Below are positions 39,953 to 52,170 of a stretch of DNA of 64,000 bases, one piece after another (the first letter of the stretch is position 1; each line of letters begins with the position of its first letter). The notes below the pieces were generated by a model, which searched no databases, was not told where the DNA came from, and saw only the letters and a program-made list of their open reading frames with translations. The DNA is from Acidimicrobiia bacterium (GTDB lineage Bacteria > Actinomycetota > Acidimicrobiia > Spongiisociales > UBA5794). The translations under genes and the position numbers were made by a program. Where the stretch lies: contig JANTHO010000003.1 in NCBI GenBank assembly GCA_024762335.1, forward strand, positions 1 through 64,000, in the 5' to 3' direction.

Positions 39953-40673
39953 CGTCCGGCTCCTTTCCCTGTTCATAGAGGCTACGGATCTCTTCGATGG
40001 TGAGTGTGCGGTGTGAGCCTGCGGGCAGCGACCCGTCGCGGACGGATCCGATGGCGGTACGGACCAGTCGTTGAACTCGGTGACCGGACGCGTCCATCAT
40101 CCGGCGAACAATCCGCTTCCGACCCTCCCCCATGACGATCTCCACCAGGGAGGTGCCTCGCGAAGAATCGATGACACGTGCCGACACCGCGGCGGCGGTG
40201 CCATCCTCGAGGTCAATTCCGTGGCGGAGCCGTCGGATCGTCGCCGGTTCGACGACCCCCGATACGAGCACGACGTAGGTCTTGTGGATTCCGTAGCGTG
40301 GGTGGGTGATCCGCAGCGTCAGATCCCCGTCGTTCGTGAGGATCATCAGTCCTTCTGAGTCGGCGTCCAGGCGGCCCGCCGGGTAAACCCGTGGTTCGGC
40401 CGGTACGAGGTCGACGACGATCGGTCGGCCACCGGGGTCGCTTGCGGTGCTCACAGTCCCGACGGGTTTGTACACCAGGTACGTGGCGAGGTCCGGGGCG
40501 ATCGGGAGCGGCACACCATCGATCGTGACTTTGGCGGTCTCCGGATCCACCTTCTGGCCGATCTGTGCCACGTGCCCGTCAACGGATACCCTCCCCCGGC
40601 CGATCAGCACCTCTGCGTGTCGTCGTGAAGCGAAGCCCGAGCGGGCGATCAGCTTGTGGAGTCGTTCGATGAT
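39930..40673 (-). CDS. rluB: Pseudouridine synthase (RluB-like), start codon ambiguous
   Basis: YKPVGTVSTASDPGGRPIV, RVYPAGRLDADSEGLMILTNDGDL. Upstream in-frame S4 domain (IIERLHKLIARSGFASRRHAEVLIGRGRVSVDG) requires a non-canonical start; first conventional start is GTG 40610. Confidence 0.8.
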   Translation of the reverse strand: MIERLHKLIARSGFASRRHAEVLIGRGRVSVDGHVAQIGQKVDPETAKVTIDGVPLPIAPDLATYLVYKPVGTVSTASDPGGRPIVVDLVPAEPRVYPAGRLDADSEGLMILTNDGDLTLRITHPRYGIHKTYVVLVSGVVEPATIRRLRHGIDLEDGTAAAVSARVIDSSRGTSLVEIVMGEGRKRIVRRMMDASGHRVQRLVRTAIGSVRDGSLPAGSHRTLTIEEIRSLYEQGKEPDDARRQDT

Positions 40674-41227
40674 GCCTCCGGTCGGAAAGGACGCTCAAGG
40701 GTCTCGACCACGTCCGCGGGGGGCACGTGATCGGCGAGCGGCGGCAGATCCTGCACGCTGTTCACCCCGAGCTTCTCGAGGAAGAGTTCCGTGGTTCCGT
40801 AGAGGATCGCCTGTCCGGGCCCGGGAGCCGTTCCGATTTCCCGCACGAGACCGCGTCGTTCGAGCGTTCGCAGTGCCCGTTCCGAATCGACCCCCCGCAC
40901 CTCTGCCACCTGGCCACGCGATACAGGTTGTTTGTAGGCGACGACGGCGAGCGTCTCGAGGGCTGCACGGGACAGGCGGGTTGCCCGGTCCGTCGTGGCG
41001 AACCGTTCGAGATACGGTCGTGCGTCGGCGGCCGTGTACAGCCGCCATCCTCCGGCAACGGCACGCAGGACGACGCCTCCGCCCCGTTCGTTGAGTTCTC
41101 GCTCGAGATCCGCGAGTGCTGCCTCCACCATGGCCGGGGGCGATTCCGTCACTTCGGACAGCTCCCCAACGGTCACCGGAGATTCGGCGACGAAGAGGAT
41201 CGCTTCGATTGCGCTCCCGATGTCCAT
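40649..41227 (-). CDS. scpB: Segregation and condensation protein B
   Basis: AIEAILFVAESPVTVGELSEV, ETLAVVAYKQPVSRGQVAEVRGVDSERALRTL. Confidence 0.93.
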   Translation of the reverse strand: MDIGSAIEAILFVAESPVTVGELSEVTESPPAMVEAALADLERELNERGGGVVLRAVAGGWRLYTAADARPYLERFATTDRATRLSRAALETLAVVAYKQPVSRGQVAEVRGVDSERALRTLERRGLVREIGTAPGPGQAILYGTTELFLEKLGVNSVQDLPPLADHVPPADVVETLERPFRPEASSNDSTS

Positions 41228-42000
41228 CAGTTGGGTTCCTCTCCGCTCAGCAGTGCATCGAGGCGTTCCGCCGCGTCTGCTTCGCTGTAGCTGATCATGA
41301 TCTTCGATGTTCGATCCTCCTGTGAAACGCGCAGGATCCCCCACCGTGCCAGTTCAAGGAGACCGAGGAAGTATGCGACGACCTCCACCGAGCGTGAACA
41401 GTGGGCGGTCAGCGTGTCGAAGTCTGTTTCGACGGCCAGAGCCATCCGGTCCTGAAGGTCCAGCATCGCTTCTTGCACGGAGGGAAGGTCGAGGTCCAGA
41501 TGGTCCGTGTCGACGGGATCGTCCCCCTCATCGAAAACCCGTTCCGCGATGGCGGCCAGTCCGGCCACGTCGACCGGGAGTGCCACATCGGGAGGGAGCG
41601 GGGTGACGTCCTCGAGACCCACCGATCTGGGAACGAACCGCTCACCTGCTGCGAACCGGTGTGCGAGCACTGCGGCCACGTCCTTGAAGGTGAGGTTCAT
41701 GAGGAGCCGTGACAGGAGCCGATCCCGTTCCTCGGCGAGAGCGAGTTCGTCGTCGAGGTCGATCTCCCGATCGTCCGGGAGCAGACGTCTGGCCTTCAAC
41801 TGGATCAGCGTCGACGCGATCAACAGGAATTCGCTGGTCACGGTGAGATCCATCGAAGTCATCAGGTCGAGGTAGTCCAGATACTCTCCGACGAGGTCCG
41901 ACAGGCTCAGTTCGGTGATCTCCACCTGATGCGATGTGATCAACTGGAGCAGCAGATCGAGCGGCCCTTCAAAGACCCGTGTTTTCACCTCGTACGTCAT
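41227..42000 (-). CDS. scpA: Segregation and condensation protein A
   Basis: MTYEVKTRVFEGPLDLLLQLITSHQVEITELSLSDLVGEYL, FLLIASTLIQLKARRLLPDD; upstream ATG at 42024 also possible. Confidence 0.92.
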   Translation of the reverse strand: MTYEVKTRVFEGPLDLLLQLITSHQVEITELSLSDLVGEYLDYLDLMTSMDLTVTSEFLLIASTLIQLKARRLLPDDREIDLDDELALAEERDRLLSRLLMNLTFKDVAAVLAHRFAAGERFVPRSVGLEDVTPLPPDVALPVDVAGLAAIAERVFDEGDDPVDTDHLDLDLPSVQEAMLDLQDRMALAVETDFDTLTAHCSRSVEVVAYFLGLLELARWGILRVSQEDRTSKIMISYSEADAAERLDALLSGEEPN

Positions 42001-42046
42001 GGGGACGATGTTATCCGTCGGCATGCCGCGAAGCCGGGAACCCGCG

Positions 42047-42532
42047 TCATCCGTCCGCCTTACTCAACGCATCCCATCGGACCGGATCGATCCCCTTCGG
42101 TGGGGGGCCGGGATGATGGAGGGCGAACGCAATCGTCAGCGCTTCACATCCGGCCTCCTCGAGCCTGGCGGCCCCCCTCGGCCCATGGTTCCGATATCGG
42201 CGCATCCGCCCCGTCATCGGCAATCGGGCGGCATCCAGCATCGTCGCCAGGGATCGCGCGATCGGTCCGATCGAAACGTCGCTCTTTCCGATGTCGTGAA
42301 GGAGAGCAGCCTCGATCGCTTCGCGATCATCTCCGAGGGCCGTTTGAACACGTCGAGCGACGCCGACGGCGTGATCCTGGTCGGCGCCGTTCTGACTCCA
42401 GAACAGCGGCGCGCAGGCGTCGTTCAGATGATCGTGAACGAACTGCTGGTCCTCGGGGCCGGGAGGAGTAGCCCTGATGTGGCCGAAGAATCGTTCGACC
42501 AGGTGCTTCGCGGAACCCAGTCGGCGATTCAC
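42047..42532 (-). CDS. HD-domain protein
   Basis: DQDHAVGVARRVQTALGDDREAIEAALLHDIGKSDVSIG; GTG start overlaps the stop of the DksA-like gene (GTGA). Confidence 0.75.
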   Translation of the reverse strand: MNRRLGSAKHLVERFFGHIRATPPGPEDQQFVHDHLNDACAPLFWSQNGADQDHAVGVARRVQTALGDDREAIEAALLHDIGKSDVSIGPIARSLATMLDAARLPMTGRMRRYRNHGPRGAARLEEAGCEALTIAFALHHPGPPPKGIDPVRWDALSKADG

Positions 42533-42879
42533 GACGAGGACTTGCACCTCACGCAGAGTCGCGACGTCGGGCGGTAGGCCATCCGGTCGGCGCCGATGGG
42601 GGCCCCGCACCGTTCGCAGATCCCGTAGCGGTCCTCCGCGATCGCTGTGAGGGCTGCGTCGATGTCGTCGAGCCGCGTCTTGAGCGTCTTGGCGAGGCCG
42701 AGAATCTTGGTGCGTTCGGCGGTCACAGCGCCGGCGTCGGCGAACGCGTCGCCGAAATCGATCGTACCGTTGAGTTGCCCGGATTCGTCCGAGCCGATCT
42801 CGGTCAACTGGCGCACGACTTTGTCCCGATCCTCGGTGAGGGCCGCTTTGGCGGCGTCGGTGTCGATGGTCGCGGTCAT
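42529..42879 (-). CDS. DksA/TraR-family zinc-finger protein
   Basis: MTATIDTDAAKAALTEDRD...ALTAIAEDRYGICERCGAPIGADRMAYRPTSRLCVRC. Confidence 0.85.
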   Translation of the reverse strand: MTATIDTDAAKAALTEDRDKVVRQLTEIGSDESGQLNGTIDFGDAFADAGAVTAERTKILGLAKTLKTRLDDIDAALTAIAEDRYGICERCGAPIGADRMAYRPTSRLCVRCKSSS

Positions 42880-42904
42880 GCCGAGTTCGTCCTCCTTCGT
42901 GCCC

Positions 42905-43786
42905 CTACCGTGCGCGGGGGTGCGCCAGCACATAAACCTCGTTCAGGTGCTCGGGGGACACAAGCGTGTAAACCTGTGTGGTGCTGATACTAGCGTGGCC
43001 GAGCATTTCCTGGACGGTTCTCAGATCCGCACCCCCTTCGACCATGTGCGTTGCAGCCGAATGGCGGAGAACATGCGGCGACAGAGCATCCGTGTCGATC
43101 CCGGCGCGCCGGCCGTTGCGCTTGACGATCTCCCAGAGTCCCTGACGCGTGAGCCGCCGACCGCGGGCGTTGACGAACAGCACGTCGCTCCGCTCTCGCT
43201 CGTCGAGAAGATCGAGTCGGATTGGGAGGTAATCCCGAATCGCCGTTCGAGCGTGGCTTCCGAGTGGGATGAGACGCTGCTTGTTCCCCTTCCCCGTCAC
43301 GATCAGAGTTCCCGCTTGCAGATCCAGATTGGTCAGTCCCACGGTGATCGTTTCGGTCGCGCGTGCCCCGGTCGCGTACAGGAATTCGAGAATGGCGGTA
43401 TCCCGGATGCCGAGTGCGGTGGTCCGGTCCGGTGCTTCGAGGAGCCGCTCCACCTGATCGATCGTCAATGCTTTCGGCAGGCTCCGAGATCGGCGTGGCG
43501 TCTCGACGAGCACGGTCGGATCCTCATCAGCGAGACCTTCCACGATGAGGAACCGGTGGTAGCCGCGCACGGCGGCGAGGCGGCGCGCCCGCGTCGACCG
43601 AGCGAGATCTCTTCCCGCCAGATGAGCCACGAATTCCGCAACGCCGCGTGGTCCCGCCGTCGATTCGAGAAACGCAAAATAGTCCTCGAGGTCCCTGCGA
43701 TAGGCAGCAACCGTGTTGGATGCGAGCCCCCGCTCTGATCGCAGTGAGCCGAGGAATTCCTCCGCTTCGGCCGGCAGCGGCCTCAT
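42905..43786 (-). CDS. xerD: Tyrosine recombinase XerD-like
   Basis: EFLGSLRSERGLASNTVAAYRRDLEDYFAFL, LYATGARATE, HVLRHSAATHMVEGGADLRTVQEMLGHASISTTQVYT. Confidence 0.93.
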   Translation of the reverse strand: MRPLPAEAEEFLGSLRSERGLASNTVAAYRRDLEDYFAFLESTAGPRGVAEFVAHLAGRDLARSTRARRLAAVRGYHRFLIVEGLADEDPTVLVETPRRSRSLPKALTIDQVERLLEAPDRTTALGIRDTAILEFLYATGARATETITVGLTNLDLQAGTLIVTGKGNKQRLIPLGSHARTAIRDYLPIRLDLLDERERSDVLFVNARGRRLTRQGLWEIVKRNGRRAGIDTDALSPHVLRHSAATHMVEGGADLRTVQEMLGHASISTTQVYTLVSPEHLNEVYVLAHPRAR

Positions 43787-44313
43787 CGCTTCGATGTCAG
43801 GAGCAGACCGGCAACGGTCTTGGCGTCGGTGATCTCTCCCGCCAGGACACGATCGACCGCTTCCGTGAGCGGAACGCGCACGATCGATGCGTGGTCTTCT
43901 TCAACGCCGACGGGCCGTGCCTCGACGGAGCGCAGGTCGGTGCCCAGGTAGATGGTGATGCACTCGTCGCTGAAGCCCGGCGTCGTGAGCAGGTCGGTTA
44001 GGTGCTCGAGATGACCGGGCGTGTAGCCGACCTCTTCCTCGAGTTCCCTGGCGGCCGTATCGCGGCGCGGTTCCCCGGGAATGTCGAGCTTCCCCGCCGG
44101 GATCTCGAGGAGGCCCCTCCCGACGGCTGCCCGGTGCTGTTCGATCAGGATCACATCCCCATCGATCAACGGCACGACCGCGACGGCCCCGGGGTGCGCC
44201 ACGACCACCCGCTCGATCACTCCGCCATTCGGCGTCTCGACGACGGCCCGATCGAGTCTGAGGAACAGCTCTTCGGCGATCGTTCTCGAACCGATCGTGC
44301 GAAATCTGCTCAT
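43783..44313 (-). CDS. NUDIX hydrolase (ADP-ribose pyrophosphatase-like)
   Basis: GLLEIPAGKLDIPGEPRRDTAARELEEEVGYTPG (Nudix box). Confidence 0.92.
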   Translation of the reverse strand: MSRFRTIGSRTIAEELFLRLDRAVVETPNGGVIERVVVAHPGAVAVVPLIDGDVILIEQHRAAVGRGLLEIPAGKLDIPGEPRRDTAARELEEEVGYTPGHLEHLTDLLTTPGFSDECITIYLGTDLRSVEARPVGVEEDHASIVRVPLTEAVDRVLAGEITDAKTVAGLLLTSKR

Positions 44314-44314
44314 C

Positions 44315-47657
<3,343 letters not shown>

Positions 47658-47669
47658 CAGCGGCCGTCG

Positions 47670-48467
47670 TCAGGCATGGGCGAGACCGAACTGGTGACGC
47701 ACCGCCTGCGGGAACGGATGGGTATCCAGCGTCAGGAAGTGCGCGCTCCTTCTCCCCCGCTGAACCACGATGCTCTCTCCGGGTTCGATGTTCCCGACCT
47801 TGTGCCCGTCGACGTTTACCCGTGCAGGGCGGTTGAGTTCGACATTGATCTCGATACGTGCGTTTCGCGAAACAACGAGGCTGCGGGAGAGAAGACTGTG
47901 AGGGGCGACCGGAGTGAGCAGCAGGGCTTCGACTTCGGGATCGACGACCGGACCTCCGGCAGAAAGCGAATACGCCGTCGATCCTGTGGGGGTCGCCACG
48001 ATCATCCCATCGGTCCGGTAGTCGGCGAATCGATGTCCGTTGATCGTCACGCCGATCTCGATGATCCGTTCGCTGACGATCTTCTCGACAACCACGTCGT
48101 TGATCCCCGACGCGGCGAATCCCGGGCCCTCAACGTCGACGGTCATCACCGGGTAGACCCGACAACGGTCGGCGGCGAGCGCCGAAGCGAACGTGTCGAT
48201 CTCGCTCACCGCGAACTCTGCGAGGTATCCCACCCGCCCGACGTTGATCCCGGCTACGGGGATGCCCCGCTCGAGTCCGAGAGCTGCCGCCCGGAGCACG
48301 GTCCCGTCGCCGCCGACGCCGACAACGGCTTCAACCCCATCCGGCATCGGTTCCCCATTGACGGTGATCGTTTCGATGCCGTGCTCGACGCAGGCCTTCG
48401 TGAACGAACGGGCGGCGTCGGCCGCGTGAGGTTTCACATCATGGATGACGACGGCGATTCGTTTCAC
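47670..48467 (-). CDS. nadK: NAD kinase
   Basis: VVGVGGDGTVLRAA, GINVGRVGYLAEF, DGMIVATPTGSTAYSLSAGGPVVDPEVEALLLTP. Confidence 0.94.
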   Translation of the reverse strand: MKRIAVVIHDVKPHAADAARSFTKACVEHGIETITVNGEPMPDGVEAVVGVGGDGTVLRAAALGLERGIPVAGINVGRVGYLAEFAVSEIDTFASALAADRCRVYPVMTVDVEGPGFAASGINDVVVEKIVSERIIEIGVTINGHRFADYRTDGMIVATPTGSTAYSLSAGGPVVDPEVEALLLTPVAPHSLLSRSLVVSRNARIEINVELNRPARVNVDGHKVGNIEPGESIVVQRGRRSAHFLTLDTHPFPQAVRHQFGLAHA

Positions 48468-49255
48468 TGGGAACTCTCCTCGAGCGTTACGGCCCGTACG
48501 GTACCGGCATCGACGGTGCGTTCGGCGACCCTCCCGTGGACGAGGAACTCCCGGTTCCCCTCGGTGCCGGTGATCGATGATCGCACGACACCAACGGTAC
48601 CGATCCCACTCGCTTCGAGGGCGTCGATCGCCTGGCCGATCGCGATCGCGTGGACCTCCGGATCCCGGATGATGCCCCCCTTGCCGACGAGGTCCCTGCC
48701 CGCCTCGAACTGCGGTTTGACGAGCAGCACCCAATCGGAACCCTCAGAGCCCAGAGCGGCCAATTGTGGTGCGACCAGCGCCAGAGAGATGAAGGAAAGG
48801 TCGGCGACGATCAGACCGAACGGCCCTCCGAGTGCCGTCGGATCGGCGTGGCGGATGTTCGTTCGTTCGATGACCGTCACGCGTTGGTCGGTCCGAAGAC
48901 GATGATGGATCTGACCGTACCCCACGTCGACGGCGACAACGGATGCCGCCCTACGCTGGAGCAGGCAGTCGGTGAACCCCCCGGTCGATGCCCCAACATC
49001 GACTGCCCGGCGCCCTTCGATGGGGATCCCGAACGCGTCGAGCGCCCCGTCGAGTTTCGCTCCCGCACGGCTCACGAACTGCTGAGGCGGCCCTTCGATC
49101 GAAAGCGGATCTTCGGGCGCCACCATGGTCGACGGCTTCGGCGAAGGGTTTCCGCGAACGCGCACGCTCCCCGACTCGATGGCGATGCGTGCAGCGGAGC
49201 GCGATGGAACGAGCTTGCGGCGGACCAACTCGGTGTCGAGGCGGCGTCTCGTCAG
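48464..49255 (-). CDS. tlyA: TlyA family rRNA 2'-O-methyltransferase, start codon ambiguous
   Basis: FVSRAGAKLDGALDAFGIPIEGRRAVDVGASTGGFTDCLLQRRAASVVAVDVGYGQI. Conserved RRRLDTELVRRKL N-terminus needs a CTG start at 49255; otherwise TTG 49228. Confidence 0.88.
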   Translation of the reverse strand: MTRRRLDTELVRRKLVPSRSAARIAIESGSVRVRGNPSPKPSTMVAPEDPLSIEGPPQQFVSRAGAKLDGALDAFGIPIEGRRAVDVGASTGGFTDCLLQRRAASVVAVDVGYGQIHHRLRTDQRVTVIERTNIRHADPTALGGPFGLIVADLSFISLALVAPQLAALGSEGSDWVLLVKPQFEAGRDLVGKGGIIRDPEVHAIAIGQAIDALEASGIGTVGVVRSSITGTEGNREFLVHGRVAERTVDAGTVRAVTLEESSQ

Positions 49256-49437
49256 GGGCTTTCGCTCCCGCTTCCACCGTCGATCTGATCGAGCGCATCT
49301 CCGAGGCGACCGGCGATCTCCTCCGCCGTGTCGGGGGCATCGGCGGCGTCGGCCTGGTCGAGTTCTCCTTCGAGGACGTCGAGAAGCGCTCCCGGGTCGT
49401 CCGGCTGTGGTGTGGGGTCCTGTGTCATGAGCCCCAT
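49252..49437 (-). CDS. Short acidic hypothetical protein
   Basis: MGLMTQDPTPQPDDPGALLDVLEGELDQADAADAPDTAEEIAGRLGDALDQIDGGSGSESP; TAATG overlap with upstream gene. Confidence 0.65.
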   Translation of the reverse strand: MGLMTQDPTPQPDDPGALLDVLEGELDQADAADAPDTAEEIAGRLGDALDQIDGGSGSESP

Positions 49438-50246
49438 TATCGCCCGACCACGGCAGATTGCCGAGCCACGAGTGCAGGGAGGTCCGCTATCGATGCGATG
49501 GTGTGATCGGGTTGGAGATCGGCGGGAATCGGATCTCCGTCGCCCGTCACCCCGGTGAGCACGAGGACCTTCTTCCATCCCGCAGCCCGGGCGAGTGCCA
49601 GGTCCGTGTCCGGCCGGTCCCCGATCATCCACACATCCTCGTTCTCGATCTTCGATTCGATCATCCGCCTCATCGGCGGGAAGGGCTTGCCGCAAACGAT
49701 CGGGCTCGTGCCGGTCGCTCGTTCGACGGCCGCCACGATCGCGCCCCCGCCCGGGTGTTTGCCCTGGGGCGTCGGGAACGTCGGGTCTGTGTTCGTCGCG
49801 ACGAATCGGGCTCCCCCATTCACTGCGAGCACGGCAGAGGTGAGCCGCTCGTACGACAACCGACGGTCCAACCCGACGACGAGCACGGTCGCCTCGACCG
49901 GGTCGTCGGTGACTTCCAGCCCCGACTCTCGAAGGGTGTCTTCGAGTTCGGTCGAACCCAGCACAAGGCATCGTTCGTCGTGTCCTCTCAGCAGATTGGC
50001 CGCCGCCATCCCAGAGGTGATGACGGAACCCGGTTCCGGCACGAAACCCGTCTTCTGTGCGATGGACGCCTCAACGCTCGCCAGCGCTCGCGACGAGTTG
50101 TTCGTGGCGAACAGGATCTGATGTCCGGCGTCTCTCAAACGAGTAAGCGTCGTCCCGGCACCCGGTACCACTTCCCCGGAGAGATAAACGACACCGTCCA
50201 GATCAAACACGAACGTTCGGTGAAGGGGTTCACCGGAGTTGGTCAT
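49437..50246 (-). CDS. HAD-superfamily hydrolase, NagD-like (subfamily IIA)
   Basis: TFVFDLDGVVYLSGEVVPGAGTTLTRLRDAGHQILFATNNSSRA; GGGAIVAAVERATGTSPIVCGKPFPPM; MIGDRPDTDLALARAAGWKKVLVLTG. Confidence 0.93.
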   Translation of the reverse strand: MTNSGEPLHRTFVFDLDGVVYLSGEVVPGAGTTLTRLRDAGHQILFATNNSSRALASVEASIAQKTGFVPEPGSVITSGMAAANLLRGHDERCLVLGSTELEDTLRESGLEVTDDPVEATVLVVGLDRRLSYERLTSAVLAVNGGARFVATNTDPTFPTPQGKHPGGGAIVAAVERATGTSPIVCGKPFPPMRRMIESKIENEDVWMIGDRPDTDLALARAAGWKKVLVLTGVTGDGDPIPADLQPDHTIASIADLPALVARQSAVVGR

Positions 50247-50758
50247 CGTTCCGGCGCCTCTTCACCGTCGCGGTCAGAGCGATGCATCGTGATCGAGCGG
50301 GCTTTGAATCCGTTCGCTTCGAAGAAGTTCTTCGCCATCCGATGTCCCGGGCTGACGGGCGCGTCGAAGAGGGCGATCCCCCGCTCGATCAAGTTGTCGA
50401 GGGCTGCTGCAAGCATCGCCGAGCCGACTCCGACTCCCCGGGCCTCCGGCTCGGTGTAGATGAACTTGATCACTCCGATCCTCTGAGCTTCCCTCGGGGC
50501 AAGGAGCGGAGCTTCGATCGCCACGAGGAAGCCGAAGCTGGAACCGTCGATCTGGCCGACGATCACAAGGGCGTCTTCGGAATCGATCAGACGGCCGATT
50601 GAGTCGTCGACCGGTTGAGCCAATCCATCCGTGTGCGGCCAGATGGGCCGGATGGCTTGTTGCTCTTCGGCGAGACGGCCGTACATCTCGACCAGACCGT
50701 CGCGGTCGGTGGCCGTTGCACGCCGTGCGTTGATGATCATGGGAGCGGTGAGTGACAC
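50243..50758 (-). CDS. GNAT-family N-acetyltransferase
   Basis: RRATATDRDGLVEMYGRLAEE, IKFIYTEPEARGVGVGSAMLAAALD; GTG 50758 is 7 nt after TACTCT. Confidence 0.82.
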   Translation of the reverse strand: MSLTAPMIINARRATATDRDGLVEMYGRLAEEQQAIRPIWPHTDGLAQPVDDSIGRLIDSEDALVIVGQIDGSSFGFLVAIEAPLLAPREAQRIGVIKFIYTEPEARGVGVGSAMLAAALDNLIERGIALFDAPVSPGHRMAKNFFEANGFKARSITMHRSDRDGEEAPER

Positions 50759-50857
50759 GCCGGCAAGAGTATCAAGGACCCGTTGCCAACCGAACCGGCG
50801 AACTCTGCTCCGCAGAAGCACCTATACGCACCTGCGAGCCCTGGGTTCGCAGCGGGG

Positions 50858-51625
50858 TTAGTGGTGGCCGAACCTGCGCTGCCAGCCCCAGCGCGTGACG
50901 AGGCGCATCGCTTCCATCGCGATCGCGCTCGACATCTTCGATGTGCCGGCTTCGCGATCCTTGAAGCGGATCGGTACCTCCGTGATCTTCAGACCCGCTT
51001 CTGATGCCCGCCAGGCCATCTCCACCTGGAATGCATATCCCGACGCGTCACACGTCTCCGGCTGCAAGCGACGAATCGCATCCACGCGAAACGCCCGGAA
51101 GCCCGCCGTGGCGTCCCGGACTTTGATACCGAGCATCAAGGCGGCGTAGCGGTTTCCACCTTCAGAGATCAGTCTGCGGTGCCACGGCCAGTCGTCTGCA
51201 CCCCCACCGGGAACATATCGACTCCCGATCGCAAGATCCGCGCCGGCTTCGATCGCCGCGACGAGGCGCGGCAGGTCCGCCGGGTCATGGGAGAAATCCG
51301 CATCCATCTCGCAGAGGACTCTTCCATCGAGCTCTGCTGCGCGCGCGAACCCGGCTGCATACGCCTTGCCGAGACCCGCCTTCTCGCTCCTGTGGAGCAC
51401 GGATATGCCGTCGTCGTGTGCGGCAAGGACGTCTGCGGTGTCACCGGTCCCGTCCGGGGAACCATCGTCGACGACGAGAAGCCGATAGCCCTGGGTGCGA
51501 ACGGCGGACGCGATCGCTTCGATGTTCTCGGCTTCGTTGTACGTCGGCACGATCACGATGACGTCATCAGGGTGGATCATCGTCGCATCGGTTCCGGATC
51601 GAACGACTTCGGGTTGTGTCTCCAT
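50858..51625 (-). CDS. Polyprenol monophosphomannose synthase-like glycosyltransferase family 2
   Basis: VIVPTYNEAENIEAIASAV, LLVVDDGSPDGTGDTAD, CEMDADFSHDPADLPRLV, VEMAWRASEAGLKITEVPIRFKDREAGTSKMS. Confidence 0.88.
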   Translation of the reverse strand: METQPEVVRSGTDATMIHPDDVIVIVPTYNEAENIEAIASAVRTQGYRLLVVDDGSPDGTGDTADVLAAHDDGISVLHRSEKAGLGKAYAAGFARAAELDGRVLCEMDADFSHDPADLPRLVAAIEAGADLAIGSRYVPGGGADDWPWHRRLISEGGNRYAALMLGIKVRDATAGFRAFRVDAIRRLQPETCDASGYAFQVEMAWRASEAGLKITEVPIRFKDREAGTSKMSSAIAMEAMRLVTRWGWQRRFGHH

Positions 51626-51703
51626 GGAGACAGTATCGGAGCCTGATGCGGCTCGCTTGAAGCGGAATCCCCGTTCACCGGCGGTTCCGTTCTCCGCGGC
51701 CCG

Positions 51704-52111
51704 TCAACCGGCGCAGTCTTTGCAGATCTTCTTTCGCGGGTTCGCGAGCTGGCTCGTCTTCAACACGAGGAAGCACTTCGAGCACACGAATTCGCCGTCG
51801 GTCGCTTCGGCGACGCCCTGCTGGTCCATCGCAAGCTCAGCCATCCGAATGGCCCTCATTTCGGCGGCCTCGTCGACGACGAGCGTTTCGTTCGTCTCGT
51901 CTTCGGTGAGCATCTCGAGCTCTTCCGCTTCGAGTTCGTCCAGCGCCTCTTCTTCCGCTTCCTCTTCGCCTTCATCGGCGGCGTCATCGTCAACGACCTC
52001 GTCGACGGCGGTGGCGATCACCTCGTCGCTCAGCATGTCGTCATCGATGACTTCGGCCAGATCCGCCTCATCATCGGGTGGATTCTCGTCGATGATCTCG
52101 TCGATTGGCAT
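51704..52111 (-). CDS. DUF4193 family zinc-ribbon protein with acidic N-terminus
   Basis: Long Asp/Glu-rich N-terminus then FVCSKCFLVLKTSQLANPRKKICKDCAG; GGAGG ribosome-binding site. Confidence 0.8.
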   Translation of the reverse strand: MPIDEIIDENPPDDEADLAEVIDDDMLSDEVIATAVDEVVDDDAADEGEEEAEEEALDELEAEELEMLTEDETNETLVVDEAAEMRAIRMAELAMDQQGVAEATDGEFVCSKCFLVLKTSQLANPRKKICKDCAG

Positions 52112-52170
52112 GGGTACAACCTCCTGCGGCGCGGGAGCATACACGGCGAAGCGTCTATCTGTGGACGGTT

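Noticed and set aside
42905-43786. XerD-like tyrosine recombinase as evidence of a mobile element
   Set aside because: Sits in the conserved xerD-nudix-pyrG-recN housekeeping block, no att repeats or cargo; best read as chromosome-dimer resolution XerD.
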